This document shows positions 44,427 to 53,904 of a stretch of DNA of 64,000 bases, one piece after another. A model generated the notes under the pieces. The model did not search any database. It was not told the DNA's origin and saw only the letters and a program-made list of their open reading frames with translations. Positions within the stretch are counted from its first letter, which is position 1. Every line of letters starts with the position of its first letter. Source of the DNA: Pseudomonadota bacterium (GTDB lineage: Bacteria; Pseudomonadota; Alphaproteobacteria; Rhizobiales; Xanthobacteraceae); the NCBI GenBank assembly GCA_963204905.1, contig CAUJJN010000241.1:1-64000 (forward strand). The letters run 5' to 3'. A program made the translations under genes and the position numbers.

Positions 44427-45716
44427 TCACAATACGCATCGCCGAAGGTCGGAAAGGGAGCTCGCGATGAACGCGAGGAATCGCGTCGCCGCAACACCAT
44501 CGACCACGCGATGATCCCATGAGAGGCTGATCGGAAGAACAAGCCGTGGGCGAAACTCGCGTCCGTGCCAGACCGCTTCCGTTGAAGCCTTGCCCGCTCC
44601 CAAAATTGCGACTTCCGGCGCGTTGATGATGGGAGTGAATCCATGCCCCCCGACACCTCCGAGAGAGGAAACGGAGAAACATCCTCCTTGCATGTCTTCG
44701 GCGGCGAGTTGCCCCTTGGTCGCCTTGTCGGCGAGCCTTCGCATCTCGGAAGCAATCTCGAGCAAGCTTCTCCTGTCACAGTCCCTGATAACCGGGACGA
44801 CCAGGCCGTTCGGCGTGTCAACCGCAAACCCGATATGAACATATTGTTTGAGAATTAATTCATCCCGGCCCAGCGATGAATTGAAGCGCGGGTACTTCTT
44901 CAGTGCACCGGACGCGGCCTTGATGAGCATGGACACCATGGTCAGCTTCACCGAGCCCTGTTCGGCCTCGTCGTTGACGATCTTCCGAAACGTCTCAAGT
45001 TCAGTGACATCGGCCTTATCGAAGTTTGTTACATGCGGAATCATCCGCCAGTTTCGTAACAGATTGGCGCCGGTCAGTTTCTGAATTCGCGATAGAGGCA
45101 TGCGCTCGATCGTGCCGAATTTCTCAAAGTTCGGTATAGGCCAGTCAGGAGCGGCCCCATCTGTGACCGGAGATTCCTTTCGACCCTCAGCCATCACCTG
45201 CTTCACGTGGTTGATAACATCATCACGGAGCACCCGGCCCTTGAGACCACTTGGCGTCACACCATCCAACGATACGCCAAGCTCGCGCGAGAGAGCACGC
45301 ACCGAAGGAGACGCATGGGGCTCGACGGCTCCGGTTACCCGTCGATCATTCGGCCTTTCCACAGGCTCGAATTCTTCAAGCGGAGCGCCCGTGGTGGCGA
45401 TCGTCGCGCTCAGATCATCCTTGGGCTTCTTTGGTTCAGATGCAGAAATCGGCGCCGTGTCGGATCGATCCTCCTCACTGCCGTCGAGGATCATCAAAAG
45501 CGCGCCTTGGGAAACGCGGCTGCCGATCTCGACCATCAGTTTGCTGATCGTGCCGGCAGCGGGGGACGGGACCTCCATCGTAGCCTTGTCGGATTCGATC
45601 GATAGCAACGGCATGTCGATCTGAACCCGATCGCCAACCGCCACATTGATCTCAACGACAGGAACGTCCTTGTAGTCTCCGATATCCGGCAGCGTAACTT
45701 CCACTGAGCCTGTCAT
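44427..45716 (-). CDS. aceF: Dihydrolipoamide acetyltransferase (E2) of pyruvate dehydrogenase
   Basis: The 429-residue protein has one lipoyl domain (about 4-78, Lys44 in ESDKATME), a linker rich in Ala/Glu/Pro, a peripheral subunit-binding domain (about 127-165, ASPSVRALSRELGVSLDGV and GLKGRVLRDDV) and the catalytic CAT domain ending with SWDHRVVDGVAATRF, which carries the active-site His and Asp. A single lipoyl domain is fewer than in E. coli (three). It lies between aceE and lpdA. Confidence 0.93.
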   Translation of the reverse strand: MTGSVEVTLPDIGDYKDVPVVEINVAVGDRVQIDMPLLSIESDKATMEVPSPAAGTISKLMVEIGSRVSQGALLMILDGSEEDRSDTAPISASEPKKPKDDLSATIATTGAPLEEFEPVERPNDRRVTGAVEPHASPSVRALSRELGVSLDGVTPSGLKGRVLRDDVINHVKQVMAEGRKESPVTDGAAPDWPIPNFEKFGTIERMPLSRIQKLTGANLLRNWRMIPHVTNFDKADVTELETFRKIVNDEAEQGSVKLTMVSMLIKAASGALKKYPRFNSSLGRDELILKQYVHIGFAVDTPNGLVVPVIRDCDRRSLLEIASEMRRLADKATKGQLAAEDMQGGCFSVSSLGGVGGHGFTPIINAPEVAILGAGKASTEAVWHGREFRPRLVLPISLSWDHRVVDGVAATRFLAFIASSLSDLRRCVL

Positions 45717-45737
45717 CTTCGTCCTGCGATATGATTG

Positions 45738-48425
45738 CTATCTTGACCAGGGAGACGTTTCGTCAGTCACGATTTCGTAACGTGCGATCGCCTCCGCTAC
45801 ACGTTCACGGGGGATCGATCCGGCCTGCGCCAGAGCTGATAGCGCAGCGAGGACGATGTGCTTGCGATCGACTTCGAAAAATGACCTCAGCGCCCCGCGG
45901 GTGTCACTTCGTCCGAAGCCATCCGTACCCAGAACCGTATACGGCGCATCGAAATACGAACCGATGAACTGCGGATAGGCGCGCACATAATCGGACGCCG
46001 CAACCACGGGCACCGACCCGGACAGACATCTCGAAACGTGACACTGTTCAGGAGTTGACAGGGGATTAAGCCGATTCCTCCGCTCCACCTCGCGCGCGTC
46101 GTGCGCCAGCTCCGAGAAGCTCGTCGCGGACCAGACTTCACTCTGAATTTGCCAATCGCTTTGCAACATCCGAGCCGCCATCATCGTTTCGATGAGAATC
46201 GCTCCGGAGCCGACGAGACGAACCTGTGCGACCGACCCCTCGCTTTCGACAATGCGATAGAGTCCCTTGATGATGTCGGATCGCACATCCGACGGCATGG
46301 TCGGCTGCGCGTAGTTTTCATTCATAACAGTGATGTAGTAGAATTCGTCACGCCCCTCTTCCAACATGGCGCGCATGCCATGATCGACAATGACGGAAAC
46401 TTCGTAGGCGAACGTCGGATCATAGGCGCGACAGTTCGGTATCGTCGCAGCGATGACATGACTTGAGCCATCTTGATGCTGGAGACCTTCGCCGCCAAGC
46501 GTCGTCCGGCCCGCTGTGGCGCCGATCAAAAAACCTCTGGCACGCTGGTCGGCAGCCGCCCAAATCAGATCGCCGACGCGCTGAAAGCCGAACATCGAAT
46601 AGTAGATGTAGAAGGGCAGCAACGCGAATTCATGAACGCTGTAGGATGTCGCTGCCGCGGTCCATGACGAGATCGCACCCGCTTCCGTGATGCCTTCTTC
46701 GAGCAGCTGACCGTTTACGGCTTCCTTGTAGTAGAGCATCGATCCGGCATCTTCCGGCTCGTAAAGTTGGCCGACCGGGGAGTAGATCCCGACTTGCCGG
46801 AAGAGATTGGCCATACCGAAAGTGCGCGCTTCATCCGCCACGATAGGCACGATCCTTGGCCCGAGATTCTTATCCTTGAGCAGATTGGAGAACAGTCGAA
46901 CGACGGCCATCGTCGTTGACATCTCCTTCCCGTCAGCCTTGAGCGCGAATTCGGCATAGTTGTCGATAGGCGGAACCGGCACGCTGGCCGCAGCCCGCGT
47001 TCTGGTCGGCAGATACCCCCCGAGAGCTTCACGCCGGGAGCGCAAATACTTCAACTCGGCACTGTCCTCTGCCGGACGGAAGAACTCGAGGCGCTCGACC
47101 TGCTGGTTCGTCAGCGGCAGCGAAAAGCGATCGCGGAAAGCATAGAGCGCTTCGACATTCAGCTTTTTAGCTTGGTGGGATGTCATCCGCGATTCGCCGG
47201 CGCCTCCCATGCCGTAGCCTTTTTTGGTTTTCGCAAGGATGACGGTAGGGCGTCCTTTCGTTGCAGCCGCGGCTGAGTAGGCCGCAAACAGCTTGCGGAG
47301 ATCATGACCTCCGCGCCGCAACGCGTCGATATCGGCGGCCGACATGTGGGAAACGAGTGCTGCGAGCTTCGGGTCCTCTCCGAAAAAGTTCGCCAGATTG
47401 TAGGCCCCGTCCTTTGCGCCGAGCGTTTGATACTTTCCATCCACCGTCTCGGCAAACTTCCGCAACAACGCATGCTCGGAATCCCGGGAGAAGATGTCAT
47501 CCCAGCCCGATCCCCAGAGGACCTTGATGACGTTCCACCCTGCACCGCGAAAAAGCATTTCCAGTTCCTGGATGACCTGACCATTGCCGCGGACAGGGCC
47601 GTCCAGACGCTGCAGGTTGCAGTTCACGATGAAGGTCAGGTTATGCAGCCCCTCACGAGCGGCCAGGGACAGGCCGGCGATCGATTCCGGTTCGTCCATT
47701 TCCCCATCGCCAAAAACACCCCACACGCGGCGGCCTTGCGTCTGTAGCAATCCTCGATTTTCGAGATAACGCATGAAGCGCGCCTGATAAATGGCACTGA
47801 TCGGTCCGATGCCCATCGATCCTGTCGGCATCTGCCAGAAGTCTGGCATCAGCCAGGGATGCGGGTAGGAGGAAAGACCGATGCCAGTCAGTTCCTGACG
47901 ATAGTTCGCCAGGTTTTCCTCAGACAGGCGTCCCTCCAGATATGCGCGGGCGTACACGCCAGGCGACGAGTGCGGCTGGAAGTAGACGATATCGCCCTTG
48001 GATGCGCCGTCGGACGCGCGGAAAAAATGATTGAATCCGACTTCGAATATCTCGGCGGCGGATGCATAGCTTGCAACGTGGCCGCCGAGTTCTCCGTAGG
48101 CCGTGTTAGCCCGCACCACCATTGCAAGGGCATTCCATCGAATGATGGCGGTGATCCGCGTCTCCATCTCGACATCGCCGGGATAGGGCGGCTGCGCTTC
48201 GAGCGGTATAGTGTTTCGATAGGGGAAGTAAGGCGGCGCCTCCGACAATACGCCGAGTTCCTTGGCACGCTGATCGAGGATAGAAAGGATGAAACGAACG
48301 CGTTCAGCACCCGCGCTCCGCAAGAGAGAGCCGAGAGATGCCAGCCAGTCGGCGGTTTCGATCGGATCACTGTCAGTCGATTGCGAACCGGTTGCTTTGA
48401 TCGACGGATCGATGTGAACGTTCAT
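45738..48425 (-). CDS. aceE: Pyruvate dehydrogenase E1 component, homodimeric type
   Basis: The 895-residue protein is of the homodimeric AceE family: PPYFPYRNTIPLE, AYGELGGHVASYASAAEIFEVGFNHFFR, HPWLMPDFWQMPTGSMGIGP and the thiamine-diphosphate site VFGDGEMDEPES through NLQRLDGPV. Later IYYSMFGFQRVGDL and GATAGRTTLGGEGLQHQDGSSH complete the family pattern. AGGAG precedes the ATG at 48425. Most alphaproteobacteria use a heterotetrameric E1 (PdhA/PdhB), so this operon is probably a second or substitute complex. Confidence 0.94.
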   Translation of the reverse strand: MNVHIDPSIKATGSQSTDSDPIETADWLASLGSLLRSAGAERVRFILSILDQRAKELGVLSEAPPYFPYRNTIPLEAQPPYPGDVEMETRITAIIRWNALAMVVRANTAYGELGGHVASYASAAEIFEVGFNHFFRASDGASKGDIVYFQPHSSPGVYARAYLEGRLSEENLANYRQELTGIGLSSYPHPWLMPDFWQMPTGSMGIGPISAIYQARFMRYLENRGLLQTQGRRVWGVFGDGEMDEPESIAGLSLAAREGLHNLTFIVNCNLQRLDGPVRGNGQVIQELEMLFRGAGWNVIKVLWGSGWDDIFSRDSEHALLRKFAETVDGKYQTLGAKDGAYNLANFFGEDPKLAALVSHMSAADIDALRRGGHDLRKLFAAYSAAAATKGRPTVILAKTKKGYGMGGAGESRMTSHQAKKLNVEALYAFRDRFSLPLTNQQVERLEFFRPAEDSAELKYLRSRREALGGYLPTRTRAAASVPVPPIDNYAEFALKADGKEMSTTMAVVRLFSNLLKDKNLGPRIVPIVADEARTFGMANLFRQVGIYSPVGQLYEPEDAGSMLYYKEAVNGQLLEEGITEAGAISSWTAAATSYSVHEFALLPFYIYYSMFGFQRVGDLIWAAADQRARGFLIGATAGRTTLGGEGLQHQDGSSHVIAATIPNCRAYDPTFAYEVSVIVDHGMRAMLEEGRDEFYYITVMNENYAQPTMPSDVRSDIIKGLYRIVESEGSVAQVRLVGSGAILIETMMAARMLQSDWQIQSEVWSATSFSELAHDAREVERRNRLNPLSTPEQCHVSRCLSGSVPVVAASDYVRAYPQFIGSYFDAPYTVLGTDGFGRSDTRGALRSFFEVDRKHIVLAALSALAQAGSIPRERVAEAIARYEIVTDETSPWSR

Positions 48426-48880
48426 TTCAGCGCTCCTGCTAACAACTTCTGTGGTAGCATCGAGTCGCCTGGCATAGGCTGCCGAAAAAATTTCCCCAAT
48501 CGGGCGAATATGTCTCCGATCACGCGGCAACGAAGATTACGCAGCATTCCATGCGGCACCCGGATTTAGGCGCGTTTGCGAGACACATTGATGCCAAGCG
48601 ATGCGGATCAGGCGTTCAACTCGCCTTACTACCGCTCGCATCGAACGGCGGGTCTTGGGATGGCCACACGCTGATTTTCGGCTTGAAAACCTGGCCGGAA
48701 GCCCGGCCGACGCCGCTCCTGTCCACGCTTCCGACTCCAACTGCCGCACATTTTGCCGCAGTTCGCACCAGATTAGTCTTCAATTTTTCCGTAGCGATCG
48801 GCCGCGATCGGGATATTCTCTGTCAGAACCTGTTACCGGCCTCGTGACTGCCAGGCAGATCGAAATATGGGTTTCCTCTC
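48426..48880. other. Divergent promoter region between aceE and the AraC-type gene
   Basis: This 455-bp stretch should hold the promoters of the pyruvate dehydrogenase operon and the AraC-type regulator. It contains no recognisable gene. I could not identify a clear operator. Confidence 0.45.
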
Positions 48881-49753
48881 GTGAATTCGATGCATTTCTC
48901 ATACACCCCCGAGGCCGATCCGGATTTCGCCCGGATGGATCTGCCAGAGCTGCGGATCAACTATTTTCCCTTCGATCCGGATCAGTTCGATCGCCCGATC
49001 AACTCGTTCTTTCTGGAAACCGGCCAGGACAATGATGACCTTCCGTTGCATTCCCACCGGAAAGGACAGCTGGTTGTTGCAGCCCATGGTTCGGTCATGT
49101 GCCGCACGCCGGGCGGGCTTTGGATCGTTCCGCCGCGCGGCGCGGTTTGGATCCCTGCCGGCATTCTTCATAGCAATTGCGTGTCAAACAATGGCAAGGT
49201 CTATGTCATTTTCATCGACCCGAAAGCCAGCCCGCTTCCCACAACCTGTTGCACGTTCACGATATCATCTCTTGTCCGGGAACTGATCCATCGACTGGCC
49301 GTATTCCCCCCTTTGTATCCCGTGGAAGGACCGACCAGTCGGCTCGCACGCGTGCTACTCGATGAATTGGTACAGATGTCGACGGAGCAGATGTATCTAC
49401 CGATATCGACTGACAGCCGGCTTCAGCACCTCGCCGCATCACTGCTCGATAATCCCGGGGACCGCGGCACGGTGGAGGAACTCGCGGCGCGATACGCGAT
49501 GAGTGAACGCACGTTTGCCCGTCTCGTTCTCAGAGAAACCGGAATGACGTTCGGGCGCTGGCGGCAACGCCTGCATATCCTGGTCGCGTTGCAGCGTCTG
49601 GCAGCGGGTTCTTCGGTCCAAGCTGTCTCTCTGGATCTCGGCTACGAGACTCCCAGCGCTTTTATTACGATGTTCAAAAAGGCGATGGGAAAGAGCCCTC
49701 GCCGCTTTCTCGCCGAACGCTCGGATTTCGTCAATCGGGAGCTGTTCGAGTAG
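48881..49753 (+). CDS. AraC family transcriptional regulator
   Basis: The 290-residue protein has an N-terminal cupin-like sensor (DLPLHSHRKGQLVVAAHGSVMCRTPGG and WIVPPRGAVWIPAGILHSN) and a C-terminal AraC double helix-turn-helix (about 190-285, VEELAARYAMSERTFARLV and AVSLDLGYETPSAFITMFKKAMGKSPRRF). The start is GTG at 48881 or ATG at 48890. It lies between two systems; being convergent with the long catabolic cluster and divergent from aceE, it could control either. The cupin type suggests a small aromatic or carboxylic inducer. Confidence 0.88.
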   Translation: MNSMHFSYTPEADPDFARMDLPELRINYFPFDPDQFDRPINSFFLETGQDNDDLPLHSHRKGQLVVAAHGSVMCRTPGGLWIVPPRGAVWIPAGILHSNCVSNNGKVYVIFIDPKASPLPTTCCTFTISSLVRELIHRLAVFPPLYPVEGPTSRLARVLLDELVQMSTEQMYLPISTDSRLQHLAASLLDNPGDRGTVEELAARYAMSERTFARLVLRETGMTFGRWRQRLHILVALQRLAAGSSVQAVSLDLGYETPSAFITMFKKAMGKSPRRFLAERSDFVNRELFE

Positions 49754-49769
49754 AAAAATGCGCCAGGGC

Positions 49770-49784
49770 AGGCGATCCTCGCCT
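49770..49784. terminator. Weak candidate terminator between convergent genes
   Basis: AGGCGA-TCC-TCGCCT is a 6-bp stem followed by TGTTC, between the AraC-type gene and the convergent binding-protein gene. It is too short to be sure. Confidence 0.3.
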
Positions 49785-49815
49785 TGTTCAGCAAGAACCG
49801 CCGCCCTTTGCGTTA

Positions 49816-51045
49816 TTACCTCGAGCTGAAGGGGACGAGGGGATACTGAAGTGAAGCTTCAGCAATTTCCTTCGGAGCCACAACGCGCGGGCGGCCCTGC
49901 AGTCCCTGCAGCATCACCATCGAGCAATGCACGTTCTGGCCGGTCGCATCGAACTTGGTGTTATCGCCGTACATCAGGATCGGCTTCATGTCCGTCGCCT
50001 TGAGGGCGGCGTGAATGGCAGCGGATTCCGACGATTTCGTGCGACTCACCGCATCGCCTACAATCTGTACAGCCTCGAACGCACATCCCGCATTGGCATC
50101 GAACCAGTCGTTGGGATAGTCCGCGGCGAACATCTTCATGATCTTGTCGAAATCCGACGCCTTGGGATTGGACCACAGCGCAGCCAAGATCGGTCCGTCT
50201 CCGTACTTTCCAAGAGCGTCGTGATAGGCCTTGTCTATCACGCCGTTCGAGTTCGGCGAAAAGATCATCTTCGGGTTCCAGCCTTGCTTGATACATTCCC
50301 GGGTGATCATGATTGCATCGTTCACCCGCGTCACCGAAACGATCGCATCAGCGCCGGACGCCTTTGCCTTCGCGACTTCAACGGAGAGATCCTTTGCCCT
50401 CTCATCGTACGGCACATACTCGGCGATCTTCAGCGGAACGTTCACTTCCTCCCACGCCTGCTTGATGCTTGCCGCGGTGGATTGGCCCATGGTGTTGTTG
50501 AGGTGAAGAACCGCCACGCTGGTTGGCGGGTCTTTCAGCGTTCCCAGCACCGATTTCAATTCGACAAGCGATTGTCGAACAATCGTCAGTGACGTCGGAT
50601 AGTAACGGAAAACCTGGGTGAATCCCTGTGAGGTGACTTGAGTGGCGCTCGCGATGTGCACCACCATGGGGACTTTGGCGGCTTCGCACGCCTGAAGCGC
50701 CGAAATGGTCGCTCCCGAGTCCCACGCGCCGATAAGCACGGTGCATCCCTGACGGATCAACCCCTCCGCGGCGATGCGCCCGTTCTCCGGTCGGCTTTGT
50801 GTGTCGGCATGAACGACTTCGATATCCAGACCGTACTTCTCGCGAGCGAATTTTGCTCCGAGGTTGATGCCGCGGACACAAGCCTGCCCGGGAAACGCCA
50901 GAACACCACTGCTGGGCATGATCGCGCCCACCTTCACCTTCGTCGATGCAGCGGCTCTCAGAGACGACGACATCAACCCTGCGGCAAGGCCCGCACTCCC
51001 GCCAAGTACCGTGCGGCGTGTCAACCCGATCTTCTCAATTTTCAT
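49816..51045 (-). CDS. Periplasmic substrate-binding protein of the third LIV importer
   Basis: The 409-residue product has a twin-arginine-like leader (GLTRRTVLGGSAGLAAG, cleavage near residue 33 after LRAAA) and a type I binding fold (VKVGAIMPSSGVLAFPGQACVRGINLG). Its own permease and ATPase genes lie 6 kb upstream on the same strand (56983-60307), with the catabolic genes between. The ligand should be the substrate activated by the acyl-CoA synthetase, so probably a carboxylic acid; this is inferred. Confidence 0.88.
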   Translation of the reverse strand: MKIEKIGLTRRTVLGGSAGLAAGLMSSSLRAAASTKVKVGAIMPSSGVLAFPGQACVRGINLGAKFAREKYGLDIEVVHADTQSRPENGRIAAEGLIRQGCTVLIGAWDSGATISALQACEAAKVPMVVHIASATQVTSQGFTQVFRYYPTSLTIVRQSLVELKSVLGTLKDPPTSVAVLHLNNTMGQSTAASIKQAWEEVNVPLKIAEYVPYDERAKDLSVEVAKAKASGADAIVSVTRVNDAIMITRECIKQGWNPKMIFSPNSNGVIDKAYHDALGKYGDGPILAALWSNPKASDFDKIMKMFAADYPNDWFDANAGCAFEAVQIVGDAVSRTKSSESAAIHAALKATDMKPILMYGDNTKFDATGQNVHCSMVMLQGLQGRPRVVAPKEIAEASLQYPLVPFSSR

Positions 51046-51233
51046 ACTATCCTCCCCTTCTGGCTAGATGACGATGTTAAATGTCAAAGACCACGTGCAA
51101 TGCTGGCGCGTCCGAGGCACGATGCAAACGAATACGCAAGCGGTTTAGTAAGTCCGTGCCGGCTTCTCAGTTTCTTTTCGGCAAAGTGATAGCATCACAT
51201 CATTGGACCCCAAGACGGCCAAGATCCCCGGCG

Positions 51234-53099
51234 TCATCCTTTCATCTCGGCTTTGATGAGGTTATCTTCACTCTCGTCATAGAGCGTGTCGATCAACGAC
51301 TTGTATCGCTCCATCAGCTGCTTTCGGCGCTTCTTTCTCGTGGGAGTCATCACGCCGTTCTCCGGCGAAAGCTCCTCCGGCAGAATTCTGAAGGCCTTGA
51401 TTTGCTCAGCTCGCGCGAGCCGGCTATTCGCCTTTGCCACTTCCGCTTCGATCAGATGAACAATGACTTCGGATTCCGCAAAATCCGAATACTGCTTTAC
51501 GGGGAGATCTCGCGACTTCGCCCAGTCCATCGTCGCGGTCGCATCTACCTCTATCAGCGCCGTGAGATACTTCTTGCCCTCACCGATGACAGCTGCTTCG
51601 GAAATGAACGGACTGTGGCGGATCTCGTTCTCGATCTGCGTCGGGCTTACGGACTTGCCGTTTGATGTGTTTATGATTTCCTTTTTCCGATCGACGAGTT
51701 TGAAAAGCCCGGTCGGCCCTATCTCGACGATATCGCCAGTGTAGAGCCATCCGTCCCGCAGCGCCGACTTGGTCTCGTCCGGCTTATTCCAGTAACCCAC
51801 GAATAGGCCTGGCCCACGCACGATCATTTCATTGTCGTCGAGAACGGCAGTCTCCCATGCCTGATCGATAACCGGAATCCCGACCGTTCCTGCTTCAGGC
51901 CAATCCGCCATCTGGACCAGGTTTCCTCCGACCATCTCCGTTTGCCCGTAGCATTCCTTCAATTGCAGGCCCCAAAGCTGCCACAGCGTCATCAGTTCGG
52001 AAGGCATCGCCGCAGAGGCCGTGAACGGAACTTTCAATTCGTCGAAACCCACTTCTGCAAGCAAAGGCAGAAAGATTTGCTCGCGACACGTTGCGAACAA
52101 GGCCGAGATAAACGGATCCGCGCCGCCTGCTTGACGATCGTCGAGCGCCTTGCGCGCGATTTCCATCGCGAGGTGGTAGTGGCTTTTTTGCTTGTCTGTC
52201 CCGGAATGAACCTTGCTGAGAATCTGCGTGGCAAAGCGCTGGTAGAACCGGGGTGGCGCCATATAGAAAGTGGGTTTCACTTCCTTGATCGTTTGGACGA
52301 AATCGGCCGTTGATTCACCGAAATGTGGTACGATTCCGGAAAACAACGGCAAGGTGGTGGCTTGGGCACGTGCTACCGTATGCGACATCGGCAAATGAAC
52401 GACGACCCGATGGGAATCCAAACGAATTCCCTGACTGAATGTCGTAACGACGTGCGCTCCGGCCAGAATTGAAAGATGCGTCAGCATCGCTCCCTTCGGG
52501 TTACCGGTCGTCCCCGATGTGTAGCCGATACTGGTCAGATCGCGCGCATCCGCTGTCGCGATCTGCCTCGCGAAAAAATCATCAACGTCAACACGCCCGT
52601 TTGAAAATTCGGCGAGAGAGACGACGTTGTCAGACTTGCCGGATGCTTTCCAGGTGGGATCGAGAACAACCACCTTGCGCAGCTTATCCGATTGACCGGA
52701 TGCCAAAGCGATTCGAAGCTGACTTTCATTCCCGACAAAAATGAAGGACGCCCCCGAATCCTGCAGGTAGTACGCAACTTCTTCCGGTGATGACGTGAAG
52801 TAGACGCCAACCATGACCCCACCGGCGCAGATCGTCGCCATGTCAGCGATCAGCCACTCCTGCGAGGCATCTCCCATGATGGCGACGCGGTCTCCGCGCT
52901 GCAGGCCCGCGCGCTGCAATGACGTCGCCAGATCAGCGACCTTCTGCGCATACTCCCTCCACGTCACGGCGTTCCAGACGCCATGACGTTTCTGCTTGAA
53001 CGCAATCGTGTCCGGGCGTTCAAGCCGACGCGCATTGAGAAGCTGCGGGACGGTTATCCCCGCGAGTTGAGAGCCGGAGCTGATGGATTGGACATTCAT
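51234..53099 (-). CDS. Long-chain-type acyl-CoA synthetase (AMP-binding)
   Basis: The 621-residue adenylate-forming enzyme has the AMP-binding loop TSIGYTSGTTGNPKGAMLTH, the ECYGQTEM motif and the hinge GWLYTGDIVEIGPTGLFKLVDRKKEII. It belongs to the FadD/long-chain branch with a long C-terminal region (PENGVMTPTRKKRRKQLMERY). It would form the CoA thioester of an imported acid. The ATG at 53099 lies 1 nt after the upstream enoyl-CoA hydratase stop. Confidence 0.92.
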   Translation of the reverse strand: MNVQSISSGSQLAGITVPQLLNARRLERPDTIAFKQKRHGVWNAVTWREYAQKVADLATSLQRAGLQRGDRVAIMGDASQEWLIADMATICAGGVMVGVYFTSSPEEVAYYLQDSGASFIFVGNESQLRIALASGQSDKLRKVVVLDPTWKASGKSDNVVSLAEFSNGRVDVDDFFARQIATADARDLTSIGYTSGTTGNPKGAMLTHLSILAGAHVVTTFSQGIRLDSHRVVVHLPMSHTVARAQATTLPLFSGIVPHFGESTADFVQTIKEVKPTFYMAPPRFYQRFATQILSKVHSGTDKQKSHYHLAMEIARKALDDRQAGGADPFISALFATCREQIFLPLLAEVGFDELKVPFTASAAMPSELMTLWQLWGLQLKECYGQTEMVGGNLVQMADWPEAGTVGIPVIDQAWETAVLDDNEMIVRGPGLFVGYWNKPDETKSALRDGWLYTGDIVEIGPTGLFKLVDRKKEIINTSNGKSVSPTQIENEIRHSPFISEAAVIGEGKKYLTALIEVDATATMDWAKSRDLPVKQYSDFAESEVIVHLIEAEVAKANSRLARAEQIKAFRILPEELSPENGVMTPTRKKRRKQLMERYKSLIDTLYDESEDNLIKAEMKG

Positions 53100-53100
53100 C

Positions 53101-53880
53101 TCACCGCTCCGCGAAGCGCTTACGCTTTTCAGCAAAAGCCGCCACCGCTTCGCGCCGTTCCGGCGACGCGAACGTGAGCATTTCCAGCGCAGCCGACGTA
53201 TCAAGCAACAGATGCGCGTAGTTTTTGATGATTTTGTTGACGCTGTACTTGGTCCAGACAATCGATTCCAGCGGCCCGCTGGCAAGCATCTCGGCATATT
53301 CGATCGCGGCGTCCTTAACGTCTCCCTCCGAAATGACCCGATTGATCATTCCCATCTCCGCCGCCTTCTCTGCGGAAATGAAGTCACCCGTCATCAGATA
53401 GTGCTTCGCGCGCACGGGACCCATCAGCAGCGGCCAAATCACCGCCCCGCCATCGCCAGCCACGACACCCGCCGTCACATGCGTGTCCGCGAAACGCGCG
53501 GTCGGGCTTGCAAAGATCACGTCGCAGAACAGGGCAAGCGTTGCGCCGAGACCTACTGCGGCGCCGTTGACCGCCGCCACAATGGGAACCTCGACTTCGA
53601 GCATATTACGGATCAGGTGGCGTCCACTCCGGGTCGGGGACGGGAGCTGGCCCTTGTCAAGTGACTTTTGATCACCCCCGGAGCAAAAGCCGCGTCCAGC
53701 GCCAGTCAGAACGATGGCACGGACCGACTTGTCGCTATCGAGCTCGACGAAGACACGCTCGAGTTCTTCGTGCATGTCCCAGTTGATCGCGTTAAGAATC
53801 TCGGGACGATTCATGGTAATGACGGCGACGCCGCTCGATCGCTTTTCGACAATAAGGTATTCGTAGCTATGCTGTGACAT
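53101..53880 (-). CDS. Enoyl-CoA hydratase/isomerase family protein
   Basis: The 259-residue crotonase-fold protein has the oxyanion-hole pattern AIVLTGAGRGFCSGGDQKSL and the helix LIRNMLEVEVPIVAAVNGAAVGLGATLALFCDVIFAS, with Asp in DTHVTAGVVAGDGG. It could hydrate an enoyl-CoA or open a ring; the catalytic Glu pair of true hydratases is not both clear, so an isomerase or other crotonase activity is possible. It lies 24 nt behind the LLM monooxygenase gene. Confidence 0.88.
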   Translation of the reverse strand: MSQHSYEYLIVEKRSSGVAVITMNRPEILNAINWDMHEELERVFVELDSDKSVRAIVLTGAGRGFCSGGDQKSLDKGQLPSPTRSGRHLIRNMLEVEVPIVAAVNGAAVGLGATLALFCDVIFASPTARFADTHVTAGVVAGDGGAVIWPLLMGPVRAKHYLMTGDFISAEKAAEMGMINRVISEGDVKDAAIEYAEMLASGPLESIVWTKYSVNKIIKNYAHLLLDTSAALEMLTFASPERREAVAAFAEKRKRFAER

Positions 53881-53904
53881 TGTTTGGAATCCTTTTTCGT
53901 TCGT

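Noticed and set aside
48551-48847. 98-codon plus-strand frame in the aceE/AraC divergent gap
   Set aside because: No ribosome binding site or family; it overlaps the region expected to hold promoters.
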